A stretch of 64,000 nt of DNA from Cryptomeria japonica (Eukaryota; Streptophyta; Pinopsida; Cupressales; Cupressaceae), in contig NC_081406.1 in NCBI RefSeq assembly GCF_030272615.1, positions 483,383,900-483,447,899 of the forward strand, given 5' to 3'. This document shows positions 36,001 to 46,259 of this stretch, one piece after another. The notes below the pieces were generated by a model. The model had not been told where the DNA came from. It saw only the letters and a list, made by a program, of their open reading frames with translations, and did not search any database. Each line of letters starts with the position of its first letter. The stretch's first letter is position 1. The translations under genes were made by a program, and so were the position numbers.

Positions 36001-36761
36001 AAAGATTATTTTTAAATGAAAGGAAATGCAATAGTAATTAATGGATACAATGATTATTTTCCACGATTCACTAATATTTTCTACCAAAAAAAATTGATAT
36101 AAACAAATTCGCCAATAAAATTAATTTTTTTTTATAAAAAGGAAAAATTTGCCAATAAACATTATTATTATTTTTAGAAAAAATTAAATATTCACTAGGA
36201 ATTTATACAATTTTTTGAGGGGGGGGTTTCTTAAAGTTATCATTGGTTCATTTGCAGATTTGAAATTTTTTTACCGTGTTTTAATTTAAAACCTTTGAAT
36301 TTCAGTCTCTTTTATGTGCATGTATCTTCTGCTTTTCATATAATCATAGGTTTAAGGTTGTGTAAAAGGGGTATTTTGTCAATTTGGTTGTGAAAACTAG
36401 TTTTTCCTTCCAGTTTTACATTCTCCTTGGCCTTCCTAGGAAATATTTATGTGATTGGAGAGTAAAAATTACTTTGTGTTGGTGAAGTTTTGTCATATTT
36501 TTGTGAATTTTAGGCTATTACCATTACAATTTGGGTGTATCACCTCCTAGTTTAATTGCAGTTTTTCAAGTATTTTCAGATTATTCTCCCACTCTTTTCC
36601 ACATTAGTATTTATTTTTAGGAGGGATTCAAGGGAAGCCGACCCATAACCTAGAGATTCACCTTCAACTTGAGCAACCCACAGGCTCGAAGGTGTTTCCA
36701 TGTTTCACAGGATTGCTTGGTTTCACACTTAGCATCATGGGTGCAATCCTCCATGACAACA
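33050..36761 (+). repeat. gypsy3 5' LTR
   Basis: 3712 bp, TGTTACCAAA...GACAACA. It matches the 3' LTR except for about 870 bp (35375-36245) present only here. Several small open frames inside appear in both LTRs and are not supported as genes. Confidence 0.93.
35375..36257 (+). repeat. Segment present only in the 5' LTR of gypsy3, bounded by direct repeats
   Basis: gttcatttcag (35375-35385) and gttcatttgcag (36246-36257) bracket the extra sequence. The 3' LTR has a single gttcatttgcag near 45738. A deletion by recombination between the two short repeats in the 3' LTR is the simplest explanation; an insertion in the 5' LTR is possible. The content is AT-rich and noncoding. Confidence 0.85.
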
Positions 36762-36790
36762 ATTTTTCGCACACCCAGTGGGACACATTT
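36762..36790 (+). other. Probable gypsy3 primer-binding region
   Basis: After the LTR end comes atttttcgcacacccagtgg, which resembles the TGGCGCxCACCxxGTGGG type of junction found after 5' LTRs of many plant Ty3 elements, with mutations. The priming tRNA cannot be named with confidence. Confidence 0.5.
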
Positions 36791-37013
36791 GAGCTGTTAC
36801 AGCTCAAAGAAAATCCATTTTGTGTTGTTGTTTTGGTATTGACAGCAGTATTTCAGCCTATTGAGGTTATTTTTCTAAGTACCTAGCAACTCTATTTTTT
36901 TGGTTCTATGTGCAGAACGGATCTTAACAGCATATGAAAAAGTATCAAACTAGATAGACTGGGATCTAGTTGAGCATATTGAGCTACCACCATCACAGAG
37001 AAGGTCAAGGACA

Positions 37014-38600
37014 ATGAAAAAGATAGAGAAAGCAACAAATTCAATAGTTGAGTTTCCAGAAAGTTCATCAGTTGAAGTTTTTCAGGAAACTCCAGATTCT
37101 AATCTCTTGTCTAATTCTTCTCCTCTACCCAATTTTGCCACCCTCATAAATCCTCTTTTTGCAACTACTCCAATTCAACCATCTATTACCCAGAATCCAC
37201 CAATATTTCCAATGGCTATACCAAGAGCACATGCTTTTGTACCCTTCAATGGAGGCAACCCTTTGAATTTGACCCAATATGATCCTATACCAGGAGTAGC
37301 TCTGAAAAGTCTGCCTATTTTCACTAGTGAAGACCACATCATACCCATTGAGAACATAAGAGATATAGAATCTCTATGTGTAGTTCACCATATAACCCAA
37401 GAGAATGTGGCGCTCAAGCTACTAGCATCATCATTCAAATTCAAAGCACTACAATGGTTCAGGGGCTTACAAATTAATTTAGTTAGTGATTGGGATGATT
37501 TGGGTGATAAGCTAACAAAGAAGTTTGCAGATAAATCAGATCACCTATCATTGGTTGAGCAAATGACCACTATCAAGAGGGCACCACAAGAGCAGATGAC
37601 TGATTTCAATTATCATTTTGAGTGAACCTAGAATAGAATTCCTACAATAGTAAAACCCTCTCCTGAACATGCCTTTTTTTATTATTTTAAGGCTTTAAAT
37701 AGCGATATTATTGTTATGATTCAATCTATGGGTGGGGTTACATTACCAATAGCTTATGATATATCTATTAGAGTAGATTACAACCTTATACAAGCTGGTA
37801 AAATTTCCCCTAGGCCTCCTATGCCTATTTTTCCTGATATACAACCATTAATGCCTTTACAAGTACCCCTTTTAGCTGCAATACTTATTGTTCGAGCACT
37901 AGGTTTTCAAAATTATGCTCAAAATAGTGTTGTAGCAGACATGTCAAAGTAATTACAAGAGTTAAAAGAGATGTCTATAAAGAATGTTGAAGAAACTCAC
38001 CAAATCCAGCAGACTATGCAAAATTTTGGCAATGAATTGGTGAACCTCAAGAAAAATCAAAACCAAAATCAAAGGTATCAAGCCCCATATCAAGCTCCTT
38101 ATCAACCTAATAGGCCTAACTACCAAGTTGATGCTCAGAATAAAAGGAGGAACTACAATAATAGGCAAAACCAACAATATAATCATAATACAACTAGCAA
38201 TTCTAAAGAAATTATTCCTGCTCAGAACAATATGGCACAAGAGTGGTGTTTTCTGTGCCAACAACCTCATAATCAAGCATCATATCAAAATGCAATGAAT
38301 TCTCAATCACAAGCCTTGATGGTACAAAATAACATGTCTTATCAGGATATAGGTACAAATGAAGATCCAGAAGGTCCCGAGGTGGCTATGATGAATTGGC
38401 AAGGTGAGGAATTATGCGGGGTTAATTATCCGCAAGTACAAAATAGACCTTTTTCACCTATTGCAGCTAATACAAGGTCAAAAAAATATGCTATTGACAT
38501 TGGACAACAACAAAATAAGTCCAGACAACAGTCAGATAAAGGAAAACAACAAGCTTCTACAAGTCAACAAGCTGTTAGAACACCTCTACTTGTCTAGAAT
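37014..38600 (+). pseudogene. gypsy3 gag
   Basis: Opens MKKIEKATNSIVEF and contains the retrotrans_gag capsid pattern (ENVALKLLASSFKFKALQWF, DWDDLGDKLTKKFAD, KRAPQEQMTDFNYHF) up to a TGA at 37623. The same frame continues with stops at about 37629 and 37950 into a Gln/Asn/Tyr-rich nucleocapsid-like tail (38040-38590) that has a CFLCQQPHNQ motif but no clear CCHC knuckle. Gag would form the particle. It is fused in frame to the downstream enzymes, implying a single polyprotein. Confidence 0.85.
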
Positions 38601-38744
38601 GTGTAGATTTTACTAAGAGGACAACCTGCAGCACCTAAAGAACAACAAAAAGTTTAATCTCAGTCAAAACCAGCTCATCCAGAGCCTGTTGTTCCAAAAG
38701 TACAACATAAGGTTAGTGGTGTTTCATTTAATATTGTTGAATCT

Positions 38745-39311
38745 ATGAAGAAACCCACTATTTCCATGACAATGATAGATGAATTGCAAATTCTTGGACA
38801 AAAGGAATTGTTGAGAGACAAATTGGATATTTTTTCCTTGACTAATGAGCCTCAAAAAGATCAACCCAGACTTGCATTAGCTAATGATATCCTAGTTAAG
38901 AATAATCAGCCAATCCAAACACCAAAGCCTCCTTCGTTTTTCATAACATTGATAATTGGTAACCATCTAGTCCATAATTGCTTTATAGACTTAGGAGCCA
39001 GTAGTTCAATTATGCCCAAAGACCTTGCAGATAAACTTGGTCTAATTTATGAGCCTGTTTCTAGAGAAGTTGTACAATTAGATGGAACAACAGTTAAGTC
39101 AATTGGATTGGTCAAAGATCTTGGTTTGACCTTGCATGCTTGGCCTAATTTTGTAATACCTCAGGACATGTACATAGCTCACTTACCTCCACACTTTGCT
39201 ATTTGCCTATCTAGATATTTCATAGGAAAATTAGGAGGATACCTTTCTACTAATTGGTCACACTTAGTTTTTAGAACCCGGTATGGTACTAAGGTTACCA
39301 TTAAGTCATAA
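38745..39311 (+). pseudogene. gypsy3 aspartic protease
   Basis: 188 open codons. The retropepsin signature is at FIDLGASSSIMP (about 38982-39017), where the usual D-S/T-G is D-L-G because of a TCA-to-TTA type change, followed by LADKLGL and a flap-like VQLDGTTVKSIG. It would cleave the Gag-Pol polyprotein. It ends at a TAA; the linker continues in frame to the additional RNase H. Confidence 0.85.
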
Positions 39312-39599
39312 CCCCAAGCCACTTGTCACTTAGAACCATATATCCCAAGTCCTATAAATGCAGATCTTACCATCAGAGACCACGAGGAGTTACCACCTAT
39401 CCAGGATCCAGATACACCTATTCAATGCATACCTTATGTGAATTTGGATGAGTGGGCAGCCCAGAATACTGTAGAAGATCCTTTCATTAGCATGGATGAA
39501 ATAGGTATTAGTGTTTATGTGATTCATGAGGAGGATGTTGTTTTTCTGAAGCCTGAAAAAGAGGATATTTTGCTCGACTAGCAGTTAGAACAACAGAAA

Positions 39600-39995
39600 A
39601 ATCAAGTTTGGCAGCTCTATTTTGATGGTTCAAGAGGTAAAAATGGTTCCAGAGGTGGTGTTATGTTGGTTTCACCTGAAGGTATGAAATACTACACTAC
39701 TTTCAGATTTTCTTTTAGTTGTACAAATAATACAGCTGAATATGAGTCACTTGCACATGGATTGGAATGGGCTAGAAAAATAAATGTAAGGTGTTTACAA
39801 GTTTTTGGTGATAGTGAACTAGTTGTGAACCAAGTAAGGAATATCCATGTCACCAAAAATGATGTTTTGAAGATGTACAAGCATAGAATTTGAGATTTAA
39901 TTGAATATTTTGATGCATTTAATTTGTTGTCCATACCTAGAAGTCAAAATAAAGAAGAAGATAGGCTTGCTATTTTAGGAGCTCAGTTCAATATT
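39600..39995 (+). pseudogene. gypsy3 additional RNase H, located before RT
   Basis: Reads WQLYFDGSRGKNG (Asp), TNNTAEYESLAHGLEWA (Glu), VFGDSELVVNQ (Asp), then after a TGA, IPRSQNKEEDRLAIL (last Asp). All four catalytic positions of an RNase HI are present. It is the archaeal-like additional RNase H of plant Ty3 elements, but it lies between protease and RT, whereas in gypsy2 the same type of domain lies after the RT-RNase H. It probably supplies hybrid-RNA degradation where the element's own Ty3 RNase H is degenerate. Confidence 0.87.
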
Positions 39996-40319
39996 CAAAA
40001 AGAACTAGAAAATATTGATAGACAACAATATGTTAAAGTTTCCGTAAGGCCCTCAATTACAGATAACACTATTAATTGGCAAGTTTTTGACTCGGATGAG
40101 AAGATTACTAATTTCCTAATTCAAGAAGCTGAGTTTTCTATTGAAAATCAGCGTAAGTTCAATGAGCAATATGAAAATCAATTTCTCCAATTGAAAACCA
40201 ACAAGCTTCCCAAGGGCTTGGTAACCCTTGAATCCATTTTTAATATAGATGATCAGGTCAGGAAAGATAAAGGCAACATGTTTGTAAAGGAAGAATATTA
40301 TGAACCTATTGAAATATTC

Positions 40320-41270
40320 AAGGATAAACTACTGAAAGTTGGCAAGGTATGTACCCCTGAAGAAAAACATGCTTTTGTAAAACTTTGTCAAGAATTCAAT
40401 GACATATTTGCATGGAGGTATGAAGATTTGAAAGGATTTGATCCTAATTTAGCCCAACATACCATAGAGCTGGTAGATAATGCAAAACTAGTAAGGCAGA
40501 AACAAAGGCCTCCTAATCCAAAATTAAAACATCTTATGAAGACTGAGTTAAATAAGCTAATTGAAGGAAATATCATATTTCCAATCAAGCACACATCTTG
40601 GGTGTCCAATCTAGTTCCCATTAGGAAGAAGAATGGTGAACTCAGACTATGTGTTGATTTTAGAGACGTAAATAGAGCATCCCTGAAAGACCATTACCCA
40701 CTGCCCTCAATGGAGCAAATTTTGCAAGTTGTATTAGGATCAGAGAGATTCTCATTACTTGATGGTTATTCAAGATATAACCAAATTCTGGTCAAAGAAG
40801 AAGACTAGTACAAAACAACATTTGCCACCAAGTGGGGTACAATGGCTTATAATAAAATGCCATTCAGACTAACCAATGCAGGGGCAAAATTTCAGCGTGT
40901 GATGGATATGGCATTTCAAGGCCTGATTAACAAGTTTGTTTTAGTTTACCTAGTTTATGTAACTATTTTTTCTAAAAATTCTAATGAACATCTTGACCAT
41001 CTCAAACGGGTATTTGAGAGATGCAGGGAATATGGAGTTTCATTAAATCCCAAGAAGAGCATATTTGTTGTTCATGAAGGCAAGTTGTTAGGATATATTG
41101 TTTCAAAGCATGGGATTTGAATAGATCTTGAGAGGATCACAACCATACTTGCATTTCCATTACCATCACATAAAAATGGACTCCAGAGTTTCATAGGTAG
41201 GATTAAATTTATCATAAGGTTTATTCCTAATATTGTAGCATTGATGTAGCCACTTACAACCATGCTTAAG
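40320..41270 (+). pseudogene. gypsy3 reverse transcriptase
   Basis: Reads LVRQKQRPPNPKLK, EGNIIFPIKHTSWVSNLV, KKNGELRLCVDFRDVNRA, LLDGYSRYNQI, then a TAG at 40806, TTFATKWGTMAYNKMPF, GAKFQRVMD, then the active-site box, LNPKKSIFVV and LGYIVSKHGI. The catalytic YLDD is YLVY (40947-40958), so both aspartates are gone and the enzyme is dead. The rest of the fold is well preserved, with stops at 40806, 41118 and about 41247. Confidence 0.92.
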
Positions 41271-41740
41271 AAAATAATTCCTTTCTAGTGAACTAAGGAA
41301 GGTAAGAAGAGTTTTAAAGAAATTAATGAGGCAATTGTAGCAGCTCCTACCCTCATTAATCCTAATTTTAAGAAAGATTTTATTCTATTAGCTTTTGGGA
41401 GTGAGGATACTATTTCTGCAATGTTGTGTCAGCAAAATGATGAAGGCTTAGAACAACCAATTGCTTTCTTTAGTCAGATTTTACATGATTATGAGACTAG
41501 GTACTCATTTGTAGAAAAACATGTATTAGTAGTAATAAGAAGCCTTGAGAAATTTAGGCACATGCTCTCTAACAATAAGATTCAGCTTATGGTTGCTCAT
41601 CCTACAGTGAAAGAGTTTTTGCTCAGCAAAGACATAAATGACAAAAGGGAAGGTTGGATTACTAAGGCAATGGAATATGACATTTCTATCAAGGTAGCCA
41701 TGCTAGTTAGAGGAAAGGGTTTATGTGAATAGCTTGCTGG
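41271..41740 (+). pseudogene. gypsy3 Ty3-type RNase H
   Basis: Reads FILLAFGSEDTISAMLCQ, PIAFFSQILHDYETRY, EKHVLVVIRSLEKFRHML and a WITKAMEYDISIKV end. The first catalytic aspartate (normally D-A-S) is absent (A-F-G), so the domain has lost its active site even apart from stops. This fits an element in which the additional RNase H upstream took over the activity. Confidence 0.82.
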
Positions 41741-41948
41741 AAGTACAGAAAATAGTAAAGAAGAGGAGCAACAAACTGAAACAGTGCTTAATAATGAAGA
41801 ACGACCCGCTGTCACAACTTTACCAGTCACTTGGAGTCAGCAAATTGTCCATTATTTACAAACTGGTGACTGTTCGGAAGGCTTAGACATATCAAAATGA
41901 AGGTATTTTAGGCTACAAGCCATTCCTTATGCTTTAATAGATGGTATT

Positions 41949-43079
41949 TTGTTCAAAAAAGACTATAACAATGTTCTATTAAGATGCATTGAGCCAGATC
42001 AGATTGAAATAGTTTTGAAAGAATTTCATGAAGGACCTGCAGGAGGTCATTTTGCGGCAAGAACAACAGCTCTAAAAATTATGAGAGTTGGTTATTATTG
42101 GCCTGAATTTTTTAAAGATGCTCACTCATGGGTAAGGAAATGTGAAAAATGTTCAATGTTTGCAGGCAAACAGAGGCTGACAACCTTGCCTTTGCAACCA
42201 ATTGAAGTAGAGCATCCCTTTGCAAAGTGGGGGCTTGATTTTATAGGACCTATTAATCCAACTTCTATTGCAGGTCACAAATGGATTCTTATAGCAACTA
42301 ATTATTTTATAAAATGGATAGAAGAAATTCCATTGAAAGAAGCTAATGGAACTTTTGTCCTGAATTTCTATCAAGACTTAGTGTTCGGGTTTGGTACCCC
42401 AGAATCAATCATTTCTGATAATGCTTTAGCTTTTATTGGTCTTAGATTTTTAGATTGGTCAGTTAAACATAATATATATTTAAATACTTCATCCAATTAT
42501 TACCCTCAAGGTAATGGACAAGCCGAATCAACTAATAAAAACTTGATCAACATCATTAAGAAGACCATTGTTGAGAATCAGAGAACTGGGCATGAAAAGC
42601 TCAAGTTAGCCCTTTGGGCTAACATAATTACACCAAAGAGATCAATAGGTAACTCTCCTTATGTTTTAACTTATGGCAAAGAAGCCAAGTTACCTATTTC
42701 ATTTGAATTGCCAACTTTAAATTATGTAAAAGAGCTTGAATTACTTGAAGAGATGCCAATGCATATTAGGCTTGCTCAGTTTATGGAGTTAGAAGAAACT
42801 CACAAGGAAGCATACAGAAAATTAGAATGTCACCATGCTCAGATGAAGAAAACCTTTGATAGAAAAGTTGTACCACACATATTTAATCAAGGTGATCTTG
42901 TTTTCAAGTGGGACGAGTTAAAAAAAAAACTTGGTAGACATACCAAGTTTTATGCCATGTGGGATGGCTTGTATGTTATCATAGAATGCAAAAAAAATAA
43001 TGCATTCCATCTTGCTAAATTGAATGGAGAAATGTTTCCAATCCTTGTCAATGGGATTCACCTCAAACTATGCTATTGA
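41949..43079 (+). CDS. gypsy3 integrase region (open, 376 codons)
   Basis: This is the longest intact stretch of the element. The N-terminal zinc finger is complete (His-His in FHEGPAGGHF, Cys-Cys in CEKC). The catalytic core has LDFIGP (Asp), IISDNALAF (Asp) and YYPQGNGQAESTNK (Glu). The C-terminal part has KTFDRKV, FNQGDLVFKWDE and FHLAKLNGEMF, with no chromodomain. It ends at a stop at the natural end of pol. It belongs to a dead element, and upstream stops prevent its translation as part of the polyprotein, so I regard it as a relic rather than a gene. Confidence 0.88.
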   Translation: MFKKDYNNVLLRCIEPDQIEIVLKEFHEGPAGGHFAARTTALKIMRVGYYWPEFFKDAHSWVRKCEKCSMFAGKQRLTTLPLQPIEVEHPFAKWGLDFIGPINPTSIAGHKWILIATNYFIKWIEEIPLKEANGTFVLNFYQDLVFGFGTPESIISDNALAFIGLRFLDWSVKHNIYLNTSSNYYPQGNGQAESTNKNLINIIKKTIVENQRTGHEKLKLALWANIITPKRSIGNSPYVLTYGKEAKLPISFELPTLNYVKELELLEEMPMHIRLAQFMELEETHKEAYRKLECHHAQMKKTFDRKVVPHIFNQGDLVFKWDELKKKLGRHTKFYAMWDGLYVIIECKKNNAFHLAKLNGEMFPILVNGIHLKLCY

Positions 43080-43398
43080 GTACTAACAGTTTGCATATGT
43101 ACATGGTAGGATAGCTGCAGTTTGGTTTTCAATAATTTTTAGCTTAATAAGTGCTTCCAGCACCTTGTTTTCAGTTCAGTTCAGTTTTGTTTTTGGTTTC
43201 CACAAGTGTAGGTTGCACAATGTGTAGGCTCAACTATATGTAGAACCTTTGTAGTTTCATTTTCAAGTTTTGTTTAGAGAGGTGAGATGAGGTTCCAGAT
43301 TTTTGAGGAAGACAGAATTGACTCAATGCCCAATGGATATGCCAGGCTACTAGATTCTACTGTTTAGCAGGCAAACACCCTTGAGAGGTTGCCAAAAA
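43080..43398 (+). other. gypsy3 3' untranslated region
   Basis: Noncoding stretch between integrase and the 3' LTR. The purine-rich 'ttgagaggttgccaaaaa' just before 43399 is the likely polypurine region, although imperfect. Confidence 0.55.
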
Positions 43399-46259
43399 TG
43401 TTACCAAATTTTGCACATGCCAAATTTAGTGCCCTAATGAAGCCTTGCATTCATTCATTTTGAAAAGATCAAATTATGAACTAGAAATCAGAAATCCACT
43501 ATTTTTGTCTAACTTGTTTGCTTCATGTGCAGATACAGGAAAAGTAAGACAACATGTGGGTTAAAATATGGCTCCCATGAGGGTTGAACTCAACATGTTG
43601 TAGATCACAAAGATATTTATGATCCATTGTAGATGAAATGGCGTGGCTTATCAAACTTTCAATCAAATACATTATTCCCAGGCGTGAAACCGACATAACT
43701 CTTGCCAAATCCTCTCTGTTGCATGATAAAATAGCGACAAAGAAAGGCTCAGAAGGTTTCAAGACAAAGGCTCAGGTGTAGAACACAGGAAATAGCTAGG
43801 AATGTGTAAAGCATTTATCCCACATTGGTAGTGTAGAGGGATTTTATAACATTTAAAGGCAAAGGCGCATATATCCTTAGTGTCAAAGCTTTCGGGCTTT
43901 TGACAAGGAGCAGCTCAATGTTGGTGGGTCCCCCACATGCACGCATATCTCAAGGCATCCAAATTTTATGAGAGGTTGGCAAAGAGAAGGCTAAAGGTTG
44001 GGCAGATCAGATGCATATTGCAGATATCCAATGGTTGTCGCTATATCACGATGATTAGATGCTCACCAAATATCATCGCGACAGGTGAGGTGGCTGGTGA
44101 TGTGGCACGAATGGACGAAGAGATGGAAGGTCTAGTGGTGATGACATGGTAGAATAGGTGGCATGTCACCAAAGGGTGACTTATCAAGTAAACCTTGGCC
44201 ATGATGAATTTCTAAAAGGTTTCATCGAAGGCTCAGTTCCATCGACATAGGGTATGTTGAAGAAATCAGAATTGGTCCTACCGATAAAATAAAGGCATCG
44301 ATGAAACTGCGGGTTCGATGAGACTTGTAAACGGCTCACCGAGGGAGCAGTTTGGCTGAAAGAATGATATCCAATAGAACCAAAGGCGACATGGCGGTCT
44401 AGGGGGATCCGCGAGCGGTCCATAGGATAATGCGTGGAAGGCTTGAGAGATAGGTGGTCCCCAAGCGGATCTCATGAGCAAACCAGGGGGTGCCACATGG
44501 TGACACATGACAAAGGGGAGTAGATCAATCGGGGTTAATGGTTGGGAAGATCAAGGAAGATCAAACAGTGATGTGAGAGATCTAATAGTAGTTGCTACAC
44601 TGCAATACAAAGAAGCTTTCTAGTTATCCCCGTGACTTGGTGAGAAAGCACATGCAGAAAAGGTGAGCGACTCAGGTGCTAAAGATCAAGCAATTTGAGG
44701 GTAGATCAATGATCATCGCTATACTGCAAGATGAAGATGCTCACTGGTTATCTCCCACGACATAGCGACTGACAAGGTGGCAGCTAAGGTGGTCGTCCAG
44801 GTGGGCTCAGAATGAATGAGGATGCGCCATGTGGTAGAGAGTAGATGAAGAGTTAAGGTGGGTCTAGGTCCAGTGGTAGGTTGAGATGGCAGTCAAGATG
44901 GCAGTCCAGATGGCAGTCGAGGTGGACCCATGAGCGAACCGAAGGCTGACACATGGCAAAGATCTGTAGACTCAAAAGTGGGCCCATTTTGAAGAAAAAG
45001 AAGAGGTTTAAAGACCAAGCAAGTTCATGAAGATCTAGCGGTAGAGCATAGAAAGAGATCAAGGAAGATCAGATGATCAGGATAGCTATTTATTTGTCTT
45101 GTCGATGACCCGATGGAATTGCCTTCAGTGATCAAGGTATTATTGGAGATTGGGAGAACTGGTTGTTGCAAATGAGGAGTCTTTTTCTGCGTGAAATATT
45201 GATGGTTGATTTTTGCATGAAATATTAAGTGTTATATACCGTTGAAAAGCTCACGAAATAGGGAGATCATTTCCACAATTAGTTTCAATAGAAGTTTCAA
45301 TACAAAAGGAGATTCCAGAGTTTCATGCAGATTTTTAGGGAGTGGTTTTTTCTTTTTCAGTGGAGCTATTTTGGGCGAGACTAGCAATTCTATATTTAGT
45401 AGTGAGGGTTTCTTTTCATCTAGCATCAGTTGGAGTCCTATTTTTGGGGTATTAGATATTATTTTTACAGTATTATGCATGAGTTTTTATGCCATTTTTT
45501 TAGGCAAATTCGCCCAAGAGTTTCATGCAATTTTTTCTTTTTTTTTAGGGTTTTTTGGAGGAGACATTCATCATGATATCTATATATTCTCTCTCTCTCC
45601 TTCATTTTCCCTTTGGTTCATTCTTTTTTACATACACATTTTTGCAAAAAAGCATTGTAGCTCAACACTTTAGTATTATAGTTTTATAGCAGATTTCCTT
45701 TGATATTTCAAAGTTTCATATATTTGCCTTGGTAATTGTGCATGTTCATTTGCAGGTTTGAAAGAAATTTAGCATGTTTTAATTTAAAACCTTTCAATTT
45801 CAGTCTCTTTTATGTGCATGTATCTTCTGCTTTTCATATAATCACAGGTTTTAGGTTGTGTAAAAGGGGTATTTTGTCAATTTGGTTGTAAAAATTGGTT
45901 TTTCCTTCCAAGTTTACATTCTCATTGGCCTTCCTAGGAAATATTTATGTGATTGGAGAGTAAAAATTACTTTATGTGGGTGAAGTTTTGTCACATTTTT
46001 GTGAGTTTTAGGCTATTACCATTACAATTTGGGTGTAGCACCTCCTAGTTTAATTGCAGTTTTTCCAGTATTTTCATATTATTCTTTCACTCTTTTCCAC
46101 ATTAGTATTTAGTTTTAGGAGGGATTCAAGGGAAGCCGGCCCATAACCCGAAGATTCACCTTCAACTTGAGCAACCCACAGGCTCAAAGGTGTTTCCATG
46201 TTTCATAGAATTGCTTGGTTTCACACTTAGCATCATGGGTGCAATCCTTCGTGACAATA
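43399..46259 (+). repeat. gypsy3 3' LTR
   Basis: 2861 bp, TGTTACC...GACAATA. The terminal CA has become TA, as judged from the 5' copy (GACAACA) and from the gtaaa duplication that begins at 46260. It lacks the 870-bp segment of the 5' LTR. Confidence 0.92.

Larger units (their letters stand above)
33050..46259 (+). mobile_element. gypsy3: full-length Ty3/gypsy element
   Basis: Perfect gtaaa duplication (33045-33049 and 46260-46264). LTRs are 33050-36761 and 43399-46259. The internal region holds gag, protease, an additional RNase H, RT, RNase H and integrase, all in one reading frame (37014-43079) with a dozen or so stops and no obvious frameshift. The element inserted into E2 ORF2. It is dead: the RT active site, the RNase H and possibly the protease are altered, and gag is broken. 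Confidence 0.95.

Noticed and set aside
41949-43079. Functional integrase gene
   Set aside because: It is intact only as a domain; upstream stops in the single gag-pol frame and the lost RT active site mean it is a relic.
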